NCBI GenBank assembly: GCA_018712885.1
Contig: DVGE01000213.1
Span: 1 to 6,782, forward strand
Direction of reading: 5' to 3'
Source: Candidatus Pullichristensenella stercoripullorum
GTDB taxonomy: Bacteria; Bacillota; Clostridia; Christensenellales; Aristaeellaceae
Length of the DNA: 6,782 bases
In this document: positions 1-5,931 of the stretch, in pieces
How positions within the stretch are numbered: the first letter of the stretch is position 1
How the letters are laid out: every line of letters starts with the position of its first letter
Made by a program: the position numbers and the translations under genes
Notes under the pieces: model-generated
Told to the model about the DNA's origin: nothing
Database searches by the model: none
The model's input: the letters and a program-made list of their open reading frames with translations, nothing else

Positions 1-148
1 CATCCCCCTTATAAATAGTATTGGAAGCGGTTTTTACGCCCGCGGGGCCGCCTGCGAGCGCAACTGCCACCAATTACTATTATAAAACAAATGCAGCAAA
101 GTGTCATCTAAAAATTATATAAAGATTTTTATGGTCGTGGCCGCAGCG
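1..148 (-). promoter_or_regulatory. Leader region of a minus-strand gene beyond the left edge
   Basis: This stretch lies past the stop of the PHP gene and contains no convincing coding sequence. Its AT-rich right part (about 71-130) carries a minus-strand promoter, listed separately. At the edge, the minus strand reads AAGGGGG at positions 10 to 4, a plausible Shine-Dalgarno sequence. An ATG follows at 3 to 1 with no spacing, so the true start codon more likely lies a few bases outside the window. With a transcription start near 72, the 5' untranslated leader would be about 70 bases. It includes a short GC-rich self-complementary stretch (GCCC/GGGC arms around 38-49) of unclear meaning. No clear terminator for the PHP gene is visible here. 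The existence of the downstream gene is inference. Confidence 0.45.
79..107 (-). promoter_or_regulatory. Sigma-A-type promoter reading leftward out of the window
   Basis: On the minus strand there is a perfect -10 box TATAAT (84 to 79) and a -35 box ATGACA (107 to 102, five of six matches to TTGACA), separated by exactly 17 bases. The surrounding DNA is much more AT-rich than the rest of the window. Transcription would start near position 72 and run toward the edge, where a Shine-Dalgarno-like AAGGGGG is visible. It lies downstream of the PHP gene on the same strand, so the next gene has its own promoter even if it also receives read-through. Confidence 0.7.
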
Positions 149-997
149 TTAATTCTTTTCGTCGGAAAAACGGCGTTCGACGAACATCGGCTCGCCCGCG
201 CCGCCCAGCTCCCACACGCCCCCAAAGCCCTCGGCGCGCAGGCGGGCAAGCACGTCGTCAAAGGCAAAGTCCAGCAGGCGGGCGTCGTGGCAGTCCGAGC
301 CGAGGATGACGCCGCCGCCCAGATCGCGCCAGGCGCGCAGGATGTCCCACGAGGGGTACGGCTCGTTTACGTAGCCGCGCGCCATGCCGCCGGTGTTCAC
401 TTCCAAGAGCGCGCCGCTTTCGCGCGCCATCGCCAGCGCCTCGCGCCAGGCGCGGCGCACGACGGGGCTGCCTGGGTCGTAGAGAGAGCCGTCGCCGTTG
501 AAGTACTTGACGATGTCGAAGTGGCCGAGGATGGCGGGGCGCTCTTCGAGAGCGCGCGCGCCCAAATGCAAGAAGTAGTCCGCGGCCATGGCCTCGCCGT
601 TCCCGCCGTAGGCTTCGTCGCGCACGGCGAAGACGCGGTCGCGGCGGGGGCGGCAGTCCACCAGCGCGCGGACATTCCCCTTGCGCACGTAGTGGCAGCT
701 GAGCAATATATAATCGTAGCTTTTCTTTTCGGCGAGGCCGAACTCACTGTCCAGCTCCACGCCGAGATAAACGCGGACGCGGCCGGCGTATTCCTCCGCC
801 AGCGCGCGCACGGCGCTTTGGTAGTCCGCCTCGCGCTCTTTGGGCATGCCGGTGAAGGCGTCTACCTCCTGCGCGGCGTGGTCGGAAAAGCCCAGCGAGC
901 GAAAGCCGAGCGCCAGCGCGCGTTCGACCTGCTGCCGGGGCGTATCGCGGCCATCGGAAAAGGCGGTGTGGGTGTGGGCATTGGAACGTGCGCGCAT
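149..997 (-). CDS. PHP-domain phosphoesterase, histidinol-phosphatase (HisK/HisJ) type
   Basis: This 282-residue protein belongs to the PHP metallo-phosphoesterase superfamily and most resembles the histidinol-phosphatase branch, which hydrolyses L-histidinol phosphate to histidinol in histidine synthesis. The PHP metal-site motifs appear in order: H-T-H-T with S-D-G (H8, H10, D15), F-S-D-H (D39, H40), G-V-E-L-D (E81), S-C-H-Y (H102), L-G-H-F-D (H159, D161) and S-D-C-H-D (D235, H237). L-E-V-N-T-G-G at 198-204 is also typical. Length is close to the usual 260-290. There is no signal peptide, so it should be cytoplasmic. I chose the ATG at 997 because GGAGGG (1010-1005) lies seven bases upstream and the first conserved motif starts at residue 8. 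An in-frame ATG at 1024 would add nine residues and place this ribosome site inside the gene. No other his gene is nearby, so the true substrate may be another phosphate ester. The family call is secure and the exact substrate is not. Confidence 0.88.
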   Translation of the reverse strand: MRARSNAHTHTAFSDGRDTPRQQVERALALGFRSLGFSDHAAQEVDAFTGMPKEREADYQSAVRALAEEYAGRVRVYLGVELDSEFGLAEKKSYDYILLSCHYVRKGNVRALVDCRPRRDRVFAVRDEAYGGNGEAMAADYFLHLGARALEERPAILGHFDIVKYFNGDGSLYDPGSPVVRRAWREALAMARESGALLEVNTGGMARGYVNEPYPSWDILRAWRDLGGGVILGSDCHDARLLDFAFDDVLARLRAEGFGGVWELGGAGEPMFVERRFSDEKN

Positions 998-1004
998 AAA
1001 GAAG

Positions 1005-1010
1005 CCCTCC
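1005..1010 (-). promoter_or_regulatory. Ribosome binding site deciding the PHP gene start
   Basis: The minus strand reads GGAGGG at 1010 to 1005, seven bases before the ATG at 997. This supports that start over the in-frame ATG at 1024. A weak extended -10-like TGCTATGCT lies just upstream (1028 to 1020) without a matching -35 box, so the promoter of this gene is not clearly identified. Confidence 0.75.
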
Positions 1011-1067
1011 TTCCCCGCCAGCATAGCACAGAAATTCGTTCAAATCGTGGCACTTTTCGTTAATCTA

Positions 1068-1097
1068 TTGACTGTTTGCCGTCCGGCGTTTTATAAT
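1068..1097 (+). promoter_or_regulatory. Sigma-A-type promoter of the SecDF gene
   Basis: The divergent intergenic region carries TTGACT (1068-1073, five of six matches to the -35 consensus) and a perfect TATAAT (1092-1097), with an 18-base spacer. The expected start is near 1104, giving a leader of only about 27 bases before the ATG at 1131. The region is AT-rich against a GC-rich background. The arms of an 8-bp inverted repeat (1080-1087 and 1122-1129) flank the -10 box and could be an operator, though chance is also plausible at this GC content. Confidence 0.75.
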
Positions 1098-1130
1098 AAT
1101 GAATCATCAGTTATTTGGGAGGCCGGACGT

Positions 1131-3527
1131 ATGCAATCCAGAACCGCAAGCAGCATCAAACTGGGCGTGGTGCTCATCCTGGTAGTCCTGATCGCCGTTT
1201 TCGGGCTGACGGGCAGCCTGCGGATCGGCAAATACAGGTTTTTCCCTTTTGCCGATTTTCTCGACCCGGGACTGGATCTGGGCGGCGGCGTGTCCGCGAC
1301 CTACGCGGCGGCGGACGCCTCCGCGGACGGCCTTGAAGAGCAGCTTTCCCAGGCCGAGGCCGTGCTGCGCGCGCGCCTGACGGCGCTGGAACTTCCCGAA
1401 GCCAACGTGACCCGGCTGGGCGACGGCCTGCGCGTGGAAACGCCCGCCTCGGCGGACGCGGAGGGCGACCTCAGCGCCATCGGCGCCGTCGGCCGCCTCG
1501 AGTGTCAGGACAGCTCGGGCAACGTCGTGCTCGAAGGTGCGGCGATGACCTCCCCGGCGGTGTCCACCGTGTACGACGACGAGGGCAACCCCTATCCGGC
1601 GGTGGATTTCCACCCCTCGGATGAAGCGGCGCAGGCGCTTTCCGCGCTGAGTGCGAGCGAGACCCTGAACGTCTACCTCGACGGCGAGCTCATCGCCAGC
1701 GCCACCCCGGAGCAGCTTTCCAGCAACGGCGTGGGCTTCATCCCGCTGACCGGCTATGCCAGCGCCGCCGAGGGCGCGCGCGCGGCAAAGCGGATGGCGG
1801 CCATCCTCGCCTCGGGCGAGCTGCCGCTGGAACTGGAAAACACGCGCCTGGAAACGATCACCCCCCTGATGGGTGAGAACGCCGGAACGCTGGTGTCCGT
1901 CGCGGCGCTGGCGGCGCTGGCGGCCGCCATCGTCGGCCTCATCGCCCGCTACCGTCTGCCGGGCGCGGCGGCGGCGCTGGGCGTGGCCGTATGGGCGCTT
2001 TTGACCGTCGTCTTCCTCTGCGAACTCTCCTTTGCGCGCATGTCGCTCTCGGGCGTGGCGGGCGTGCTGGCGGGGCTGGGCCTGACCGCCGGCGGCTTTG
2101 CGCTGCTGCTGGAGCGCTGCGGGCGCGAATCGCGCTCCTACGCGCTTTCCACCGCCCTGCGCCGCGCCTGGCGCTCGACGCTGCCCGTGTTCGCCGACGC
2201 CGGCATCGCCCTGCTGCTGTTGGGGCTGGCCGCGTACTTCCTCGGCGCGGGCGCGGTGAAGAACTTCGCCGCCGCGCTGCTCATTTCCGTGCTCTGCGCG
2301 CTGGCGGTGCTGGTGCTCTTCTCCCGCTTCTTCCTCGGCAACGGCCTGCGTCTGGCCGGGAAAGCGTTCACCCCCAAGGCGGATCTGGCGGAGACGAAGC
2401 CGCTTGCCTCGATGCGGCTGCGGCTGATCGTGCCCGCGGCGCTGATCGCGGTGGCGCTGGTGATGCAGCTGTGCGGCGCGGGTCTGCGCGCGGGCGCGGA
2501 CATCGGCAGCGGCGCGGTGCTGCGCTACGCGCTGGGCGAGGAATTTGCCCTTGAAGACGCGGCCGCCGCCGCGCGCGAGGCCGGCGTGAACGCGGAATAC
2601 GTGGTCAAGGCCGAGGCCACGACGGAGGAAGCCGCCGCGGACGAAACTGCTGCGGATGAAACCGCCGCGGACGAAACCGCCGCGGACGAAACTGCTGCCG
2701 ACGAAACCGCCGCGGATGAAACTGCTACGAATGAAACTGCCGCGGATGAAGCCGCTGCGGACGAAACCGCTGCGGACGAAGCCGCCGCCGACGAAGCTGC
2801 TGCGGACGATGCAGCTGCCGGCGAAGCCGCCGCGGATGAAACTGCTGTCGACGAAACCGCCGACGGCGAAACCGCCGCGGGCGGCATGACCGACGTGGAG
2901 TTCCGCGTGTCCGGCGCGGACGCGGCCTCGCTGGAGGGCGCGCAGGAGGCGCTTTTGACGGCGCTGAGCGCCCGCTATGCCGGCGCGCGCCTCGTCTTCG
3001 CGGAAGACGCCGACTCCGACAGCCTGCCGGCGGCCGGTTTCTGGGCGCTGCTGGCCGGCTGCGCGCTGGCCGCCATCTACCTCGCCATCCGCTTCGGCGT
3101 CGCCGGCGGCGTGGCGGCGCTGGCCGCCTGCCTGCTCGACGCGCTGCTGGCCGTGGCGCTTTCCGCCATCTTCGGCTGGGCGCTGCCGGTGGAGAACGGC
3201 TTCCCCGCGGCCATCGCCTTTGCCTGCGCCTGCTCGCTGCTGGCCGGCGCGCCGGTCTTGAACCGCTACCGCGAAACGCTGCGCGCTCCGGGCGGCGCGC
3301 GCCTCAGCGCCGAAAAAGCGCTCGCCGAGGACGCGCGCGCCGCGCGTGGCCGCGCGCTTTCCGTGACCGCGCCGCTGTTGCTGGCCAGCCTGTGCATGTT
3401 GGCGCTGGGGCCGGCCCTCGTGCGCGCCATGGCCCTGCCGATGCTCTCGGGCGCGCTTTCGGCGCTCGTCTCCGCCACCGGCCTGACCGGCCGCCTCTGG
3501 GCGCGCCTCTATCGCCCGGGAAAGTAA
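1131..3527 (+). CDS. secDF: Divergent fused SecD-SecF protein-export membrane protein
   Basis: This 798-residue protein resembles SecD joined to SecF, the accessory that uses the proton gradient to help proteins leave the Sec translocon. Hydrophobic segments fit 12 membrane helices: one at 9-30, five at about 252-400, one at 430-450 and five at about 637-790. SecD marks are G-L-D-L-G-G-G (47-53), S-G-E-L-P (228-232), the TM4 stretch 305-333 and G-A-V-K-N-F-A (374-380). SecF marks are a degenerate G-A-D-I-G-S-G (455-461), I-R-F (653-655), D670 and N-R-Y-R-E (711-715). Large extracytoplasmic domains lie at about 50-245 and 452-635. The second holds an 80-residue acidic pentapeptide repeat at 502-583. 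The TM4 Asp of studied SecD proteins aligns with G321, and the SecF Asn-Asp pair aligns with L704-A705, so transport function may be altered. The ATG at 1131 has GGGAGG (1117-1122) eight bases upstream; an upstream in-frame ATG at 840 runs antisense through the PHP gene and lacks support. Adjacent recJ and rel match Firmicutes secDF context. Confidence 0.85.
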   Translation: MQSRTASSIKLGVVLILVVLIAVFGLTGSLRIGKYRFFPFADFLDPGLDLGGGVSATYAAADASADGLEEQLSQAEAVLRARLTALELPEANVTRLGDGLRVETPASADAEGDLSAIGAVGRLECQDSSGNVVLEGAAMTSPAVSTVYDDEGNPYPAVDFHPSDEAAQALSALSASETLNVYLDGELIASATPEQLSSNGVGFIPLTGYASAAEGARAAKRMAAILASGELPLELENTRLETITPLMGENAGTLVSVAALAALAAAIVGLIARYRLPGAAAALGVAVWALLTVVFLCELSFARMSLSGVAGVLAGLGLTAGGFALLLERCGRESRSYALSTALRRAWRSTLPVFADAGIALLLLGLAAYFLGAGAVKNFAAALLISVLCALAVLVLFSRFFLGNGLRLAGKAFTPKADLAETKPLASMRLRLIVPAALIAVALVMQLCGAGLRAGADIGSGAVLRYALGEEFALEDAAAAAREAGVNAEYVVKAEATTEEAAADETAADETAADETAADETAADETAADETATNETAADEAAADETAADEAAADEAAADDAAAGEAAADETAVDETADGETAAGGMTDVEFRVSGADAASLEGAQEALLTALSARYAGARLVFAEDADSDSLPAAGFWALLAGCALAAIYLAIRFGVAGGVAALAACLLDALLAVALSAIFGWALPVENGFPAAIAFACACSLLAGAPVLNRYRETLRAPGGARLSAEKALAEDARAARGRALSVTAPLLLASLCMLALGPALVRAMALPMLSGALSALVSATGLTGRLWARLYRPGK
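2634..2879 (+). repeat. 15-bp tandem repeat encoding acidic A-A-D-E-T pentapeptides
   Basis: About 16 consecutive 15-bp units of the form GCC-GCG-GAC-GAA-ACC lie in frame within the SecDF gene. An E recurs every five residues from E505 to E580, usually in A-A-D-E-T or A-A-D-E-A. The units differ mainly by synonymous changes (GCC/GCG/GCT, GAC/GAT, ACC/ACT). Later copies are more degenerate, with T-N-E-T, A-D-D-A, A-G-E-A, V-D-E-T and D-G-E-T variants. The period is a multiple of three, so copy gain or loss would keep the frame. The encoded tract is strongly acidic and should be disordered or helical outside the membrane, inserted into the SecF-type extracytoplasmic domain. Confidence 0.95.
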
Positions 3528-3540
3528 AACACGTCTGTCG

Positions 3541-3577
3541 GGAATTCGGGATCGAGCGCGGTTCCGAATTCCTTTTT
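3541..3577 (+). terminator. Rho-independent terminator after the SecDF gene
   Basis: GGAATTCGG (3541-3549) and CCGAATTCC (3564-3572) form a perfect 9-bp stem. The inner bases can extend it by four pairs, including two G-U pairs, leaving a loop of about six bases. TTTTT follows immediately (3573-3577), and a second T5 run lies at 3582-3586. No T-run follows the hairpin on the minus strand, so it acts on plus-strand transcription. It lies 13 bases after the secDF stop and about 40 bases before recJ, so recJ-rel either has its own promoter or depends on read-through. I found no convincing promoter between the hairpin and recJ. Confidence 0.8.
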
Positions 3578-3618
3578 CACCTTTTTGCGGGAAAATACCA
3601 GGGAAAACGGAGGCTGCC

Positions 3619-5925
3619 ATGCTCGTCTATCGCAAGCGGGAAGTGGAACGAAGCTATTTCGCACGGCCGGAGGACATGCCGCGGCTTTTGCACGCGCTGC
3701 TTTTGCGGCGCGGCGTGACCTCCGCAAGCGAGGCGCGGGCGTTCCTTTCCCCCGGCGAGGAGACCCTGCGCGACCCGCTGCTGCTCTCGGACATGGGCAG
3801 GGCCGTTTCCCGCCTGCGCGCGGCGCTGGAGGCGGGCGAGCGCATCTGCGTCTACGGCGACTACGACGTGGACGGCGTGTGCGCCTCGGCCATCCTCTAC
3901 CTGCACTTGAAAGCCCTGGGCGCGGACGTGCGCGCCTACCTGCCCGACCGCCACCGCGAGGGCTACGGCCTCAACGAAGCCGCCGTGCGCGCGCTGGCGG
4001 AGGATACCGGCCTGCTCGTCACCGTGGATTGCGGCGTCAACGCCGTAGAGATGGCGGCGCTGGCCAAGGAACTGGGCATGGACATCGTCATCACCGACCA
4101 CCACCGCCCCGGCGCGGATCTGCCGGACTGCCCGCTGGTCGACCCGCTTTTGAACGGCTATCCCTGCCCGCATCTCTCCGGCGCGGGCGTGGCCTTCAAG
4201 CTGGTGGAGGCGCTCTCCGGGCGGGCCGCGGCCATGGAATACGTCGATCTGGCGGCGCTGTCCACCGTGGCGGACGTGGTGCCGCTGCTGGATGAGAACC
4301 GCTTCATCGTCCGCGCCGGGCTGGAGCGCATGAACGAAGCGCCGAGGCCGGGCATCAAAGCGCTCAAGCGCGTGGCCGGGCTGGAAGAAAAAACGCTCAC
4401 CGCCGGGCATCTGGGCTTTCAGATCGGCCCGCGCCTCAACGCCGGCGGGCGGCTGGGCAGCGCGCGGCGGGGGCTGGAACTGCTCCTGACAAGCGACCCT
4501 TCGCGCGCCGAAACGCTGGCAAGAGAGCTGGACGCCGAGAACAGCGAGCGCCGCAAGGTGGAAATGGCCATCCTTTCCGAGGCGGAGGCGATGCTGGAGG
4601 ATTTCGACTTCCCTGGCCACCGCGCCATCGTGCTGGCGCGCGAGGGCTGGAACACGGGCGTGCTGGGGCTGGCGGCGGCGCGGCTGGTGGAGGAATACCA
4701 CTACCCCGTCATCCTCCTGTGCGACGAGGGCGGCGTTTTGAAGGGCTCCTGCCGCTCCATCCCCGGCGTGGACATCTTTTTGGCGCTGACGGCGGCGGGC
4801 GAGCACCTGATGAAGTTCGGCGGCCACCGGCAGGCGGCGGGGCTGACGCTTGCGCGCGAGGCGCTGGAGCCGTTCAAGGCGGCGCTGGAAGCACACTTGC
4901 GGGAAAACGTGCCGGCGGAAGCCTGGGTGCCGGCGATGGAATACGACCTGGACGTGGGGCTGGGCGATCTGGACGCCTACGCGGTGGCGGCGCTGGAACA
5001 GCTGCAGCCCACGGGCATGGGCAACCCCGCGCCGGTCTTTCGCGCCCGCGCCACGCTGGAGGACGCCCGGCGCATCGGCCGCGACGGGGCGCATCTGAGC
5101 CTCACCGCCCGCGACGGGGGCGGCAGACTGCGCGCCGTGATGTTCTCCGCCGGGGCGCGCGCGGAGGAGGCGCGCGGCGAGTTCGACCTGCTCTTTTCCC
5201 CGGGGATGAACGTGTGGCAGGGGCGCGCCAGCGTGCAGTTGACGCTCAAAGCCATGGAGCCGCTGGACGCGCGCGGGCGCGTCGAGGCCCAGCGCGGGCA
5301 AATGGGGGCGCTGCTATTTTATTTCTTAACAGAAATGCTCTATAATAGAGGGATAGACCCTCGGGAGGGGACCGTCTCCGCCGCCGACGTGCGCGCGGCG
5401 CTGGCCGCCTCGCCGCAGGGGACGCTGCTGGTGGCCGAGAGCGTTAAGCAGGCGCTGTTCCTGCTCGATCTGCTTTCGCAGGAGCCGCCGCTGCGCTTTG
5501 ACTTCATTGCCGGGGCTTATCCCGCGGACGCGCGCGCCTTCAACGCCCTGTGCCTCTTGCCAGCGGGCGCGCCGGCGCGCAACTACCGCCGCGTATTCCA
5601 CGCGCGCATGGTGGAAGGAGCGCCCCCGGCGGGGTGGACGGCGGCCCTGCCGGACGTGGACGGCCTGCGGCGCGTCTACCGCGCGGTGCGCGATCTGCGG
5701 CGGCATCCGCTCTACTACCAGGGCCTCGCGGCGCTGTGCCGCCTGCTGGCTCCGGATTGCGCTCTGGAGGCCGAGGGCGTGGGCGCGGCGCTGTGGGCGC
5801 TTGCCGAAATGGGCCTCATCGAGGCCGACGAGCGCGGAGCGCGCCTTCTGCCCATGGAAAAGCGCGACCCGATGGACAGCGCCGCGGTACAAATGCTGCT
5901 GCGGCTGCGCGCGGAAGGGAGGTAA
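3619..5925 (+). CDS. recJ: Single-stranded-DNA-specific 5'-3' exonuclease RecJ
   Basis: RecJ degrades single-stranded DNA 5' to 3' in recombinational repair, mismatch repair and fork processing in the cytoplasm. The 768 residues match the long Gram-positive form (about 750-790). The DHH domain carries Y-G-D-Y-D-V-D-G (79-86), V-D-C-G (136-139), the namesake D-H-H (160-162), L-S-G-A-G-V-A-F-K (186-194) and S-T-V-A-D (215-219). Further marks are G-P-R-L-N-A-G-G-R (270-278) and, in the DHHA1 domain, W-N-T-G-V-L-G (344-350), S-C-R-S (377-380) and G-G-H-R-Q-A-A-G (401-408). Q-P-T-G-M-G-N-P (463-470) opens the OB-fold. The region from about 570 to the end fits the extra Firmicutes RecJ C-terminal domain. 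All expected metal-binding residues are present, so it should be active. GGAGG (3609-3613) lies five bases before the ATG. The end overlaps the ribosome site of rel, implying coupled expression. An AT-rich island at 5313-5353 codes for residues 565-579 and may contain an internal promoter. Confidence 0.96.
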   Translation: MLVYRKREVERSYFARPEDMPRLLHALLLRRGVTSASEARAFLSPGEETLRDPLLLSDMGRAVSRLRAALEAGERICVYGDYDVDGVCASAILYLHLKALGADVRAYLPDRHREGYGLNEAAVRALAEDTGLLVTVDCGVNAVEMAALAKELGMDIVITDHHRPGADLPDCPLVDPLLNGYPCPHLSGAGVAFKLVEALSGRAAAMEYVDLAALSTVADVVPLLDENRFIVRAGLERMNEAPRPGIKALKRVAGLEEKTLTAGHLGFQIGPRLNAGGRLGSARRGLELLLTSDPSRAETLARELDAENSERRKVEMAILSEAEAMLEDFDFPGHRAIVLAREGWNTGVLGLAAARLVEEYHYPVILLCDEGGVLKGSCRSIPGVDIFLALTAAGEHLMKFGGHRQAAGLTLAREALEPFKAALEAHLRENVPAEAWVPAMEYDLDVGLGDLDAYAVAALEQLQPTGMGNPAPVFRARATLEDARRIGRDGAHLSLTARDGGGRLRAVMFSAGARAEEARGEFDLLFSPGMNVWQGRASVQLTLKAMEPLDARGRVEAQRGQMGALLFYFLTEMLYNRGIDPREGTVSAADVRAALAASPQGTLLVAESVKQALFLLDLLSQEPPLRFDFIAGAYPADARAFNALCLLPAGAPARNYRRVFHARMVEGAPPAGWTAALPDVDGLRRVYRAVRDLRRHPLYYQGLAALCRLLAPDCALEAEGVGAALWALAEMGLIEADERGARLLPMEKRDPMDSAAVQMLLRLRAEGR
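5318..5350 (+). promoter_or_regulatory. Possible internal promoter with palindromic -10 inside recJ
   Basis: An AT-rich island in the GC-rich recJ gene contains a perfect TATAAT (5341-5346). This sits within the 13-bp perfect palindrome CTCTAT-A-ATAGAG (5338-5350). The -35 partner is poor: TTTATT (5318-5323) at 17 bases matches three of six, and TTAACA (5326-5331) fits better but lies only nine bases away. If active, it would transcribe the recJ 3' end and rel, whose start is about 590 bases downstream. This is a sequence-level suggestion only. Confidence 0.3.
5916..5922 (+). promoter_or_regulatory. Ribosome binding site supporting the GTG start of rel
   Basis: AGGGAGG lies in the last codons of recJ, nine bases before GTG at 5932. 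This spacing supports GTG as the start. The next in-frame ATG (6019) has no such site and would remove residues that align with the conserved N-terminus of Rel proteins. The overlap with recJ suggests translational coupling. Confidence 0.75.
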
Positions 5926-5931
5926 GGGGCT

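Noticed and set aside
1..3. ATG on the minus strand at the left edge as the start of the next gene
   Set aside because: It directly abuts AAGGGGG with no spacer; initiation needs several bases between them, so the start is more likely outside the window.
110..130. AAAAAT/ATTTTT inverted repeat as a terminator for the PHP gene
   Set aside because: The stem is only six A-T pairs with no GC-rich core, too weak for a Rho-independent terminator.
101..1063. 320-codon plus-strand open frame opposite the PHP gene
   Set aside because: Ala/Val/Arg/His-rich antisense shadow; the minus strand has the full PHP motif set and a good ribosome site.
840..1130. N-terminal extension of the SecDF gene to an ATG at 840
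   Set aside because: It would run antisense through the PHP gene and across the promoter and ribosome site that serve the ATG at 1131. The protein from 1131 begins with a normal SecD-like first membrane helix.
2634..2879. Tandem repeat as a CRISPR array or non-coding satellite
   Set aside because: The 15-bp units have no spacers and keep the SecDF reading frame through all copies, so they are coding pentapeptide repeats.
1107..3620. 837-codon open frame on the minus strand opposite secDF
   Set aside because: It is rich in Arg, Gly, His and Gln with no recognisable domain, mirrors the codon structure of the clear plus-strand gene, and lacks its own start signals. Long antisense open frames are expected in GC-rich genes.
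3577..5301. 574-codon minus-strand open frame opposite recJ (and a similar 451-codon one at 5326-6681)
   Set aside because: Compositional shadows of recJ and rel, which carry all the family motifs on the plus strand.
5335..5340. In-frame ATG within recJ after the AT-rich island as a separate start for a RecJ C-terminal fragment
   Set aside because: No Shine-Dalgarno sequence precedes it, and it lies upstream of the start expected from the nearby TATAAT.
5358..5378. Hairpin CCCTC/GAGGG followed by GGGACCG, superficially like a T-box antiterminator
   Set aside because: It lies inside recJ coding sequence, there is no specifier stem or terminator, and the resemblance is only a few bases.
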